DNA from: Cedecea sp000277545
Lineage (GTDB): Bacteria; Pseudomonadota; Gammaproteobacteria; Enterobacterales; Enterobacteriaceae
Assembly: GCA_050847315.1 (NCBI GenBank)
Contig: CP193791.1
Reading direction: 5' to 3' (one strand)
DNA: 64,000 nucleotides
The notes below the pieces were generated by a model. It made no database searches, was not told the origin of the DNA, and was given only the letters and a program-made list of their open reading frames with translations. This document shows positions 33,722 through 41,431 of this stretch, one piece after another (position 1 is the first letter of the stretch; every line of letters starts with the position of its first letter). The position numbers were made by a program, and so were the translations under genes.

Positions 33722-34225
33722 GTTAAACACAAACGTGCATTTGTGGACTTCCTTCTTTTTATACTCCCTCAAGACCACATCAATCTCATGCTGCTTTCCT
33801 AATCTCGTCAGCTCGGCTTGATCGCGCAAAACTTCCAGAGCAGCATCAATCAGTATGATCACCCTGTCTGTTCCAGCGTCTGTTTTTGGCGGGGTGAATT
33901 CTTTGGTCAGAGTATGATTCCTTCTGACTGTCAATGTGCCGGCCTTCAGGTCGATATCTTCCCATGCAATGCCACACATCTCGCCATGCCTCAATCCGGT
34001 ATATACCGCCAGTGACCAGAAGTTTTTAACCTGCCGATTTGAGCACGCATCAATAAGTCGAACAAATCCCTCACGAGTAAGTGGGTCTGGCTCTACCTTA
34101 GAACGGCGAAGCGGAGACATCCCATCCATGGGATTTTCGCTGATGTAGCCATTGGCTTTAGCGAAGCCCAACATCCCGTAGATAACTCCCATGTAGAAAT
34201 TTACCGTAGCAACTGAGCGGCCCTG
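33719..34225 (-). pseudogene. Tyrosine integrase fragment, truncated at both ends
   Basis: In-frame integrase sequence runs from about 34225 (5' side missing) through the N-terminal core-binding end (ATVNFYMGVIYGMLGFAKANG) to the catalytic-domain start with the first Arg (YTGLRHGEMCGIAWEDID). It stops where the IS begins. The later HxxR and Tyr motifs are absent. It belongs to a different integrase family member from the complete gene at 37898. Confidence 0.8.
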
Positions 34226-35434
34226 AACTATGACAAGCAGAACTGGCAGCAGGTATTCAGCGGAACAGGGACAATTACCGTTAAACTTCCTGACGGAAGT
34301 ACATACACCGGTCCATCACTTAACTATTTTGCATCATTATTAAAAACGTTCGACAAATATTCTTTTTCATACTCCCCGAAAGGGGGGTACAGGATAGTCC
34401 TCGGTGATGATGGATTATTCCAGATACAGGACGGGTGGGGAGTTAATAAACCAATCCCAGTGACGTCAGGCGGTACCGGTGCAACCGATGCGGGACACGC
34501 ACGCATGAACCTTGGTCTGGGTGATGGCAATTTAGTGACTCATGGAGGACTACGGCTCGATACAAAAGCCAGTGCAGTGCAAAATGGCGGTGTTTTTGAG
34601 TCCCGCAGGCTGACCGATGACGGTACTGCTATTGTGTCGATGGCACGCATGTATCATGAAGTGCAAAGTGAAGCGGCAAAAGCGACAATCCACGTAACAA
34701 ATGGCCGGGAAAAGCATAGATATTTTCAATTTGATGAGAATGGGCTTTTTTCCGGGGTTGATAATATCAATGTTGCAAAACAAATTTCATTCCCTGAATT
34801 AAATGATGTAGCGAGACTGGCTTTTGGTGGCGTAGTAGCAGGGGCTTCTGGGGCGATGTCGACCGCTAGAGTTCAGGGTGGGTCGTGGGGTAACTGGCGT
34901 AGCATGGGCGCCGGAACAATCATACAGTCGGAGGTAACAGGCGGGGCTTCAACTGTATGGAAATCGGTCGAATGGGGCCGGGATTGGGGCTCTTGCATGA
35001 GCACCGTTATTGCAGCGGATAATAACCACGCGACGGCTCTCATTGTGGGTGGCTTCCAGTCAACGTTCTATGCAAACGGCACGGCCCAGGGTAACTGGGT
35101 AAGTGCGTCTGACCTGCGTTTAAAAGCCAATCTCAAACGCATAGAAACCCCGCTGGAAAAACTGTCATCCCTGGTCGGTTATACCTATCTCAAGCGCGGA
35201 AATTTGGTAGAAGATGAGCACTCCTATTATTCAGAGGAGGCGGGTTTAATCGCACAGGACGTTAACGAGGTGCTGCCCGAGTGCGTGTATGAGTACGGTG
35301 AAGAAAAGATGCTTGGCGTTAACTACAATGGCGTGGTCGCGCTACTTGTTAATGGCTTCAATGAACTAGCCGAGACCGTGAAGCGGCAGGGGACCCGGAT
35401 AGAAGAACTCGAAGCACTGTTAGCGAAAAAATAA
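34217..35434 (+). pseudogene. Truncated tail fiber with S74 intramolecular chaperone
   Basis: The frame is open from ~34217, directly at the break with the integrase fragment, to TAA 35434. It contains the fiber motif GGTGATDAGHAR and a C-terminal peptidase S74 domain (from ~'SDLRLKANLKRIETPLEKL' through 'GVNYNGVVALLVNGFNELA'), which trimerises and releases itself from fibers. There is no virion-attachment N-terminus, and the only start candidates are internal (GTG 34460). It is probably the 3' remnant of a former fiber, possibly a reservoir for recombination. Confidence 0.75.
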
Positions 35435-35504
35435 ATTCTCCCTCCTGCCAGACCCTTAGCCGATCGTGCCTCTTCTACTGTTGATTCCTAAAAATTCCAA
35501 AATA

Positions 35505-35524
35505 TACTGTATGTATAAACAGTA
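35505..35524. promoter_or_regulatory. LexA (SOS) box
   Basis: TACTGTATGTATAAACAGTA matches the LexA consensus TACTG(TA)5CAGTA closely, with a perfect CTGT...ACAG core. It lies 16 nt before the start of the gene at 35541, so LexA would repress this gene and humD. Confidence 0.85.
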
Positions 35525-35540
35525 TTTATTGGGGTGAAAT

Positions 35541-35780
35541 ATGCCACGTCGTGATGATATTGAAGGAGCATTTTGGAAGGCTTTGAGGATAGAGGAAAAC
35601 GGCCGGCGCACGGTCACTACTGCTGACTTTGTGAAAGAGTTGAACAAAGTGAACTGGCGGTGGAGCCTGAAACAAGCGAACGACTGGATTGAGAGCTCTG
35701 TTAGCACCTTCAAAGACGTATCGACAGAAGAGGGTGAAGCCAGGACATTTATGGTTTACAACCCTAACGGAGGACTTTGA
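35541..35780 (+). CDS. SOS-controlled hypothetical protein
   Basis: A 79-residue protein with Trp-rich helical stretches (NKVNWRWSLKQANDW), perhaps a small DNA-binding domain. It is first in a two-gene unit behind a LexA box and precedes humD by 2 nt. I do not recognise the family. Confidence 0.68.
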   Translation: MPRRDDIEGAFWKALRIEENGRRTVTTADFVKELNKVNWRWSLKQANDWIESSVSTFKDVSTEEGEARTFMVYNPNGGL

Positions 35781-35782
35781 TC

Positions 35783-36160
35783 ATGGGTTTTCCATCGCCA
35801 GCTCAGGACTATGTAGAGAGCCGAATTTCTCTCGACCGTCAACTGATCAGCAGGCCAGCTGCTACATACTTCATGCGCGCATCGGAAGCATGCCTGCGCG
35901 CCGGGATTATCAAAGGGGCTCTGCTGGTTGTCGACACGGCGGCCACGCAGTGTGACGGATCGATTCTGGCCTGCGCAATTGACGGGGAATTTCGTTTGCG
36001 CCGGCTGCGGCTCCACCCGCACAAATATCTTGAGCGGCTAGACACTGGCGCCCGGGAAAATCATGGATCAGATGATGAGCCTTTGGACGTGTTTGGCGTT
36101 GTGACGTACATCATCAACGATGCCCGACTGGAGGAATTTGACGACAACCCATGCATGTAA
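35783..36160 (+). CDS. humD: HumD-like UmuD' homolog (Pol V accessory subunit)
   Basis: A 125-residue protein beginning Met-GFPSPAQDYVE, i.e. at the residue after the UmuD self-cleavage site, so it is made in the UmuD' form. The UmuD catalytic Ser context (SGDSM) is replaced by SEACL and the Lys of GEFTVKK by Arg (GEFRLRR), so self-cleavage is not expected. Phage P1 HumD has the same logic. It would combine with host UmuC for translesion synthesis. GGAGGA precedes ATG 35783. Confidence 0.85.
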   Translation: MGFPSPAQDYVESRISLDRQLISRPAATYFMRASEACLRAGIIKGALLVVDTAATQCDGSILACAIDGEFRLRRLRLHPHKYLERLDTGARENHGSDDEPLDVFGVVTYIINDARLEEFDDNPCM

Positions 36161-36229
36161 TTCGTCGGCAGTAATTCCCCCATTTCTCCCCAACAGTTCC
36201 CCACGTAAAACTCAGGGACAAAAAAACAT

Positions 36230-36252
36230 CCGTAAGAGGCTGGTTTTAAATG
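36230..36252 (+). repeat. Direct repeat, copy 1 (partial terminator)
   Basis: CCGTAAGAGGCTGGTTTTAA followed by ATG recurs at 37874-37896 with one mismatch. Copy 1 lacks the left arm of the hairpin. The two copies bracket the DUF1493/SOS gene block. Confidence 0.6.
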
Positions 36253-36256
36253 ATTG

Positions 36257-36580
36257 TTAATCGTAAAGCCAGCGACCCGCTTTGGCTGATTCAATCATCA
36301 TACCGATCGTAAATAGCTCAGGATTGTGTCGATCTGATTTCAGGCGCTCGGGTAAAATACAGTTGGGCAGGAAAGGTAAAACTGTCTGAGGAAAATATCT
36401 GCGCCAATGAATATTGCTGCAATCAACGTTAAATTTGGCGGAATATTTATCCATCATATCCAGTATATCCTCTGGTACAGTTTGGTGCTTCCCGGTGCTA
36501 AGCGATGAGGATACTTCAATGCTGCTATCACCCAGCTCTGTTTTAACAAACTGCAAAACTGCCCTTTCAAGTTCAATCAT
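36257..36580 (-). CDS. DUF1493 family protein
   Basis: A 107-residue acidic protein of DUF1493 type ('PEDILDMMDKYSAKFNVD' then 'HWRRYFP'). It is common in enterobacterial prophages and pathogenicity islands. Its function is not established. It is encoded in a 4-nt overlap with the upstream 36577-37017 gene, the partner it usually has. Confidence 0.72.
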   Translation of the reverse strand: MIELERAVLQFVKTELGDSSIEVSSSLSTGKHQTVPEDILDMMDKYSAKFNVDCSNIHWRRYFPQTVLPFLPNCILPERLKSDRHNPELFTIGMMIESAKAGRWLYD

Positions 36581-37017
36581 ATCTTGTCTCCTGGGCGAAC
36601 AATCAGGTTGTAACGCTGAATACTTCTTTTGGCGATAATCATTACATCATATGCAGTGATCGCAACTCCTACCCAAGGGATCCAGCGTCCTATAAGTCCA
36701 CCCAAGCTTGTTGTTTTTGCCCAACCCCCGCCAACTAATGTTTTCCATGTTGGAGAACGCCAGCGGGAATTAAGTCGATAAGAAATCATTCGTCGGAGAT
36801 AGAGGGATAAAAAACTGGTTCCCGGCGTTGCGGTAAGCGGCTTTCCGGGAACATGAATGACATTCAATCCACCAAGAATAAAGGCAAATGCAACAATATC
36901 GATCCCACCGAGCTGCTTCTCTGCTTCATCTACTGTGATCCAAAAAGCCAATTCCCCGCAAGGCAGATTGTGCATCCCTTTAAAGTAATATCCCTTTATC
37001 TGTTCGATAGTATCCAT
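36577..37017 (-). CDS. STM2901-like protein, partner of DUF1493 gene
   Basis: A 146-residue protein recalled as like Salmonella STM2901-family proteins, which sit next to DUF1493 genes. It has two weakly hydrophobic stretches (VAFAFILGGLNVI and GRWIPWVGVAITAYDVMII) and a basic central part. The tight pairing of a membrane-active-looking protein with a small acidic one suggests an effector-neutraliser pair, but that is speculation. AT content is higher than in core phage genes. Confidence 0.6.
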   Translation of the reverse strand: MDTIEQIKGYYFKGMHNLPCGELAFWITVDEAEKQLGGIDIVAFAFILGGLNVIHVPGKPLTATPGTSFLSLYLRRMISYRLNSRWRSPTWKTLVGGGWAKTTSLGGLIGRWIPWVGVAITAYDVMIIAKRSIQRYNLIVRPGDKI

Positions 37018-37129
37018 ACGTTCAATATCCTAAATGATTATCGTCTCAGTAAGGACATTAATCATAGAAACTGTGGACTTCAACAACCAAGCGCAGTTTC
37101 GGAAAGTGGCTTGCTCCCGCTGAATTGTA

Positions 37130-37366
37130 TCATTGACACGATGCTCGTTTCCCTCGTCTGGCTACCGCCATAATCGCCTTTCCTGAACTCTCATACTCAG
37201 GAAGAGACAGTACCCGCCATTTACCATTCCAGAACCCAAGAACACAGCAACGATCGCCAGTGGTACCTTTAATCGCAAAGGTACGCATATCAGCAGACGG
37301 TACCGGGAGCTTTTCGCCTGGTCGCGGAAAGTAAATCCTGACGCCAGATATGATCATGTTGTCCAT
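37130..37366 (-). CDS. Hypothetical protein in SOS operon
   Basis: A 78-residue protein, 5 nt downstream of the DinI-like gene and in the same direction, so it is probably in the LexA-controlled unit. It has a central 'GDRCCVLGFWNGKWRVL' beta-rich segment. No recognised family. Confidence 0.6.
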   Translation of the reverse strand: MDNMIISGVRIYFPRPGEKLPVPSADMRTFAIKGTTGDRCCVLGFWNGKWRVLSLPEYESSGKAIMAVARRGKRASCQ

Positions 37367-37371
37367 GCCAG

Positions 37372-37611
37372 TTACTCGCTAACAAGCCAGAACTCAGCTT
37401 CATCGAACATCTCTTCGACCAGACGACTCAGCTTCTCTTTCTCATTTTTCGTGCAGTCACTGTTAACAGAGCTGGATTCCATCGGTTTAACGCGCACGTC
37501 AGCTTCGGAAAAGACGCGATGCACACGCCTCGTCAGCTCAGCCAGGATGATTTCTTTTGCGCCGGGTAAACCCTCTACATTGCGTTTGTCATAGACGAGT
37601 TCAACGAACAT
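37372..37611 (-). CDS. DinI-like SOS protein
   Basis: A 79-residue protein of the DinI family: N-terminal beta strand (MFVELVYDKRN), helix-strand with 'ELTRRVHRVFSEADVRVKPM', and an acidic C-terminal helix ('VEEMFDEAEFWL'). DinI modulates RecA filaments and UmuD cleavage. A LexA box is 16 nt upstream. Confidence 0.85.
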   Translation of the reverse strand: MFVELVYDKRNVEGLPGAKEIILAELTRRVHRVFSEADVRVKPMESSSVNSDCTKNEKEKLSRLVEEMFDEAEFWLVSE

Positions 37612-37626
37612 TTTTAGCCCCTTAAA

Positions 37627-37646
37627 TACTGTATGTGTATACAGTA
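37627..37646. promoter_or_regulatory. LexA (SOS) box
   Basis: TACTGTATGTGTATACAGTA, an almost ideal LexA site, lies upstream of the minus-strand DinI-like gene. Confidence 0.88.
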
Positions 37647-37866
37647 TTTACAGGGTGGGTAACAGTCAACACCATTCTGCAAATCATTTGCTATTCGTTG
37701 ATTTTACTATGAATTTTATTGACTGATTTTATCTATTTTTATCATGCCTATTTAGATATATTTAATTATAAAACAGCAGGTTGCATTTGAAATCACAACC
37801 TATATCTGCGTCATTAATATTGCCCTAGGCCATGAATATGAACTAGGAATATCAAGCAAGTCACAC

Positions 37867-37896
37867 AAACCAGCCGTAAGAGGCTGGTTTTCAATG
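37867..37896. repeat. Direct repeat copy 2, with full hairpin
   Basis: Hairpin AAACCAGCC / GGCTGGTTT with a 6-nt loop downstream of the integrase stop. The segment 37874-37896 repeats 36230-36252. It could terminate transcription from either side, weakly, as the T-run is short. Confidence 0.6.
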
Positions 37897-37897
37897 T

Positions 37898-39019
37898 TTA
37901 TTTGGTCGGCACGAGAGGATTTGAACCTCCGCCCCCCGACACCCCATGAAGGTGATCAAACTTCTGATGCAAGGTTTTAGGGAACAGCTCGGTGTAGACC
38001 TGCCACAAAGTATTTAGAGAACGGTGTCCGGTGACCTGGGCAACTTCCTCAATGCTGAACCCTGCCTCAAATAGCCGACTTGCTCCTTCGCGCCGGAGAT
38101 CGTGATAGCGCAAATCCTCAATTCCCAGCTCATCCCGCACCTGCCTGTATGTCTGCGTAACACTCCGCTCTCGGAAAGGAAAAATTCTCTCATCATTTCG
38201 TGGCTGCTTCTGAATCAAATTCCATGCCTCGCCCAGAAGCGGCACCAGCATATGGTTGCCGAATTTTTTACGGGGATCCTTCCTGTCTCGCACAAGCACA
38301 GCTTTTTGCGTCTCGTCTATATCATCCCATCGAATCCTGCAAAGCTCTCCTATGCGCGCACAAGTAAGAACCGAAAGAAGATAAATTTCGTGGAATGGGG
38401 CGCCGCTGTAGGAAGTTTTCGCCTTTTCTTCCAGCCCGACCAAGATACTCTGAAATTCCTCGCGCGTTGGCCGCCGATTGCGCCGCTGTGAAGGGCCAAT
38501 GATACGCAGCTGATTGAGCCAGTTCTTTGCCTCTTCTAATTCATTGAGGTTAACCTCAATACCGAACAGTGGCTTTGCAGCGTTTAATACTGAAGCGATG
38601 AATGAGATGTCGTTAGAGATAGTTTTAGGGCTGCGGCCAAGGCTCTTGCGATACATGCAGTGTTCAATGAGGGCTTTTGACGTGATGCTCTTTAGCTCCA
38701 CTGTTGCAACATCACTCTTGAGAATTTGCTCGAGCGTTTCACGTTTTGAGCGCTGCATCAGCACCTCGGGGTGTTCAAGGTATTTTGTGATCGCATCGCC
38801 CAGGGTGACAACTTCTTTGCTTGAGGCTGAACTATCGGGTATGCCATTCTCTTCAATGTATGCAACCCGTTTGGCACCCCATGCTTTTGCCAAGCTCTGC
38901 TTAGTGAATGTCTCGCTTTCCCTGTGAAGATATTTCCCCCCGGCCTTAACGCCGACGGTGCAGCGGTAGCGGGGGGTGCCATCCCGCCGCAGCCTTTTTT
39001 CGATAGTGTAATAAGCCAT
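37898..39019 (-). CDS. int: Tyrosine-type phage integrase
   Basis: A 373-residue complete integrase. It has an N-terminal DNA-binding domain, SAM-like core-binding domain (~65-165) and catalytic domain with Arg in CARIGELCRIRW, HDLRR, GHRSL and the nucleophile Tyr in LWQVYTEL. The last ~17 codons (ending SNPLVPTK) are encoded by a copy of the 3' half of tRNA-Pro, so the attachment core lies in the gene's end. It points toward the phage genes and its 5' end faces host DNA. Confidence 0.9.
   Translation of the reverse strand: MAYYTIEKRLRRDGTPRYRCTVGVKAGGKYLHRESETFTKQSLAKAWGAKRVAYIEENGIPDSSASSKEVVTLGDAITKYLEHPEVLMQRSKRETLEQILKSDVATVELKSITSKALIEHCMYRKSLGRSPKTISNDISFIASVLNAAKPLFGIEVNLNELEEAKNWLNQLRIIGPSQRRNRRPTREEFQSILVGLEEKAKTSYSGAPFHEIYLLSVLTCARIGELCRIRWDDIDETQKAVLVRDRKDPRKKFGNHMLVPLLGEAWNLIQKQPRNDERIFPFRERSVTQTYRQVRDELGIEDLRYHDLRREGASRLFEAGFSIEEVAQVTGHRSLNTLWQVYTELFPKTLHQKFDHLHGVSGGGGSNPLVPTK
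37903..37949 (-). other. Attachment-site core: 3' half of tRNA-Pro inside int
   Basis: On the minus strand the sequence reads from the anticodon loop (TCATGGGGTGTC) through the T arm (GGAGGTTCAAATCCTCT) to CGTGCCGACCA. From memory this equals E. coli proL (GGG) with one change. The 5' half of the tRNA is absent, so this is an att core, not a tRNA gene. Confidence 0.7.
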
Positions 39020-39347
39020 TATTCATTGCCTTCTTGGGGGGCTGTGTGGGGTGCTGATAGTGAAAAAATACCCCAGGACGAACTAAAAAGCACCATAATA
39101 ATACTGGTTATGCAAACAGTATTATTTTTCAACTTCTTGAATTGATGATATTTAATGGCTAAGGCGAAATCCATATCCCCGGCGTATTGCTGGGGCTTTT
39201 TTTATTTGTAACCAGCGATGCGTCGCGTAACCTTTCCTTCACTTTTTGTACACATTGTTTAACTTCGTTTGCCAGTCACTTACGTTACAAAACACCCTGG
39301 GGTGAATAATCCTCTCCGACAACTATCTATGTTAGAGGGAATTAAAA
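39020..39347. other. Prophage/host junction region
   Basis: No gene visible. The terminator at 39177-39203 and the ribosome site of the DUF1471 gene are the only clear signals. The prophage's right boundary should be somewhere here, but no tRNA or direct repeat is visible to define it. Confidence 0.45.
39177..39203 (+). terminator. Intrinsic terminator near the prophage/host junction
   Basis: Stem CCCCGGC / GCTGGGG (one G-U) with a 5-nt loop and seven T. It may terminate a host or phage transcript arriving from the left. Confidence 0.72.
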
Positions 39348-39626
39348 ATGAAAAAAATAACTGCAACTGTCATCCTGGCTCTGTCATCCGTCTTTGCATC
39401 TGCCGCTTTTGCCGCACCGCTGCCCGAAGTGCTTAACAGCAGCCCGGCAGGACAGGAGCAAATTGGCGTCGTGTCCATTCGTGGCGTATCCGGCAGCACC
39501 GATGATGCCATCAACCGACTGCAGGTAAAGGCCGAGAAAATCGGCGGCAGCAAAATTAACATTACTGGCCTGGGCACGCCGGGCGACTCCAGCCTGTGGA
39601 GTGGCACCGCACAGGTTTATCGCTAA
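39348..39626 (+). CDS. DUF1471 (YhcN/BhsA family) periplasmic protein
   Basis: A 92-residue protein with signal peptide (KKITATVILALSSVFASAAFA) and the DUF1471 domain ('IGVVSIRGVSGSTDDAINRL ... AEKIGGSKINITGLG'). These small periplasmic proteins are linked to stress and biofilm responses. GAGGGAATTAAAA precedes the ATG. It is the first clear host gene after the prophage and is not beside cmoB in E. coli K-12 as I recall. Confidence 0.85.
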   Translation: MKKITATVILALSSVFASAAFAAPLPEVLNSSPAGQEQIGVVSIRGVSGSTDDAINRLQVKAEKIGGSKINITGLGTPGDSSLWSGTAQVYR

Positions 39627-39640
39627 GCGATGGCGAAGAT

Positions 39641-39672
39641 AAAAAACCCGGCAATCAGCGCCGGGTTTTTTG
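39641..39672. terminator. Bidirectional terminator between DUF1471 gene and cmoB
   Basis: CCCGGC / GCCGGG stem flanked by A-run and T-run, serving both convergent genes. Confidence 0.85.
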
Positions 39673-39680
39673 TTTGTGGA

Positions 39681-40652
39681 TTATGGCTTGCGGGCCACCA
39701 GAACGGCACGAAGCGGGGCGGGGTAACCTTCAATGGTTTTGCCACTGTCATTTGGGTCGAGGAAATCGCCCAGCGATTCGGTGATCATCCACGACGTGCG
39801 GCGCTGTTCTTCCTGCGTGGTGACGCAGTGGTCGACAATTTTTACGTCGACAAAACCGCATTTCTCCAGCCAGTTTTTCAATGCCAGCGCGGACGGGATG
39901 TAGTAAACGTTGCGCATCTGAGCATAGCGCTCGCCCGGCACTAATACCGTATTTTCATCGCCTTCCACCACCAGCGTTTCCAGCACCAGTTCGCCTTCTT
40001 TGACCAGCTGATTCTTCAGCTGCCAGAGGTGATCCAGCGGCGAGCGCCGATGGTAAAGCACGCCCATCGAGAACACGGTATCAAAGGCGTTCAGCTCTGG
40101 AAGTTGCTCAATACCAAGCGGCAGAACGTGGGCGCGCTGATCGTTCCCAAGCAGCTTGCGCACCGCCTCAAACTGGCAAATAAACAGCTGCATCGGGTCA
40201 ATGCCAACCGCCAGCTGCGCGCCTGCGCCAATCATGCGCCACAGGTGATAGCCGCTGCCGCAGCCCACGTCGAGAATGGTCCGCCCGGCAAGCGGCGAAA
40301 TGTGCGGCAAGACGCGATCCCATTTAAGATCTGAGCGCCATTCGGTGTCGATATCTACGCCATACAGCGAGTAGGGCCCTTTGCGCCAGGGCATCAGGTT
40401 GCGGAGCAGCTTTTCAATGCCAAGCTGCTGGCCTTCGCTCAGCGGCATGGCGGACTCAGTGGTGACGCTGTGCAGGAGGTCCAGACGATGAGGCGTCATC
40501 ACCGGCAGATAGTTCACCGTGTTGTACCAGTGCTTGAACTGGCCGTGCAGGGATTCACGCTGCCAGCTGGCAATTTGCGCGGGCAGGGTTTCCAGCCACG
40601 GGGCCAGGTGGTTTTTTGCAATCAGCTGATAAAAATTACCGAAATCAATCAC
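39681..40652 (-). CDS. cmoB: tRNA U34 carboxymethyltransferase CmoB
   Basis: A 323-residue enzyme that transfers the carboxymethyl group of carboxy-SAM to 5-hydroxyuridine at tRNA position 34, giving cmo5U. The SAM-binding motif ILDVGCGSGYHLWRM is visible. Length equals E. coli CmoB. Start overlaps cmoA stop by 4 nt. Confidence 0.95.
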   Translation of the reverse strand: MIDFGNFYQLIAKNHLAPWLETLPAQIASWQRESLHGQFKHWYNTVNYLPVMTPHRLDLLHSVTTESAMPLSEGQQLGIEKLLRNLMPWRKGPYSLYGVDIDTEWRSDLKWDRVLPHISPLAGRTILDVGCGSGYHLWRMIGAGAQLAVGIDPMQLFICQFEAVRKLLGNDQRAHVLPLGIEQLPELNAFDTVFSMGVLYHRRSPLDHLWQLKNQLVKEGELVLETLVVEGDENTVLVPGERYAQMRNVYYIPSALALKNWLEKCGFVDVKIVDHCVTTQEEQRRTSWMITESLGDFLDPNDSGKTIEGYPAPLRAVLVARKP

Positions 40653-41392
40653 GCGACTTCTCCGGACTTGACGGCTACCAGAGAGCCAAAGTTAAAGCAC
40701 TGGAACCACAGTTCGGCGTGCTCAAAGCCCGCCTGTTTGAGGCGTTTTTTATGGGTTTCGACCGAGTCGGTCAGCATCACGTTTTCCAGCATGCTGCGCT
40801 TCTGGCTAATTTCCAGTTCGCTGTAGCCGTTGGCGCGCTTAAAGTCGTGGTGCATGTTAAACAGCAGCTCGCCAACTTCGGCATCTTCAAAGCTGAATTT
40901 CTCCGAAAGCACCAGTGCACCGCCCGGCCTCAGGCCCTGCCAGATTTTATTCAGCAACAGTTGACGGTCGTCGGGCTCGAGGAATTGTAGCGTGAAGTTC
41001 AGCACCACCATCGACGCATTTTCGATGGCGATATGGCGAATATCGCCTTCGATGACTTCGACGGGCGTTTGCGCTTTAAAGGCGTCAAGATGGCGGCGGC
41101 AGCGTTCGACCATGGCCGGGGAGTTGTCGACGGCAATGATTTTGCAGCTATCGTGATGAATGTTGCGTCGTACCGATAATGTTGCCGCGCCCAAAGAGCA
41201 GCCAAGGTCGTAAACCTGGCTGTGGGGCTGCACGAAGCGCTCCGCCAGCATGCCAATCATGGAGATGATATTGGAGTAACCTGGCACCGAGCGCTGGATC
41301 ATATCGGGGAAGACTTCGGCTACCCGTTCATCAAAGGTCCAGTCGCCCAGTTTGGCTATCGGGGCGGAAAACAGCGTATCGCGGTCAGACAT
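40649..41392 (-). CDS. cmoA: Carboxy-SAM synthase CmoA
   Basis: A 247-residue enzyme that makes carboxy-SAM from SAM and prephenate. VYDLGCSLGAATLSVR is the nucleotide-binding loop. It supplies the substrate used by CmoB, and both are in one operon. Confidence 0.95.
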   Translation of the reverse strand: MSDRDTLFSAPIAKLGDWTFDERVAEVFPDMIQRSVPGYSNIISMIGMLAERFVQPHSQVYDLGCSLGAATLSVRRNIHHDSCKIIAVDNSPAMVERCRRHLDAFKAQTPVEVIEGDIRHIAIENASMVVLNFTLQFLEPDDRQLLLNKIWQGLRPGGALVLSEKFSFEDAEVGELLFNMHHDFKRANGYSELEISQKRSMLENVMLTDSVETHKKRLKQAGFEHAELWFQCFNFGSLVAVKSGEVA

Positions 41393-41431
41393 AACGTTAA
41401 ATCCGGAAATTCGAAAGGGGCGTATTTTGCG

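Noticed and set aside
33561..33821. 86-codon frame crossing the IS end
   Set aside because: Spans the IS/integrase junction on the non-coding strand; an artefact of the remnant.
37903..37949. Possible tRNA-Pro gene
   Set aside because: Only the anticodon-to-3' half is present; the 5' acceptor and D arm are replaced by integrase coding sequence. Treated as an att core.
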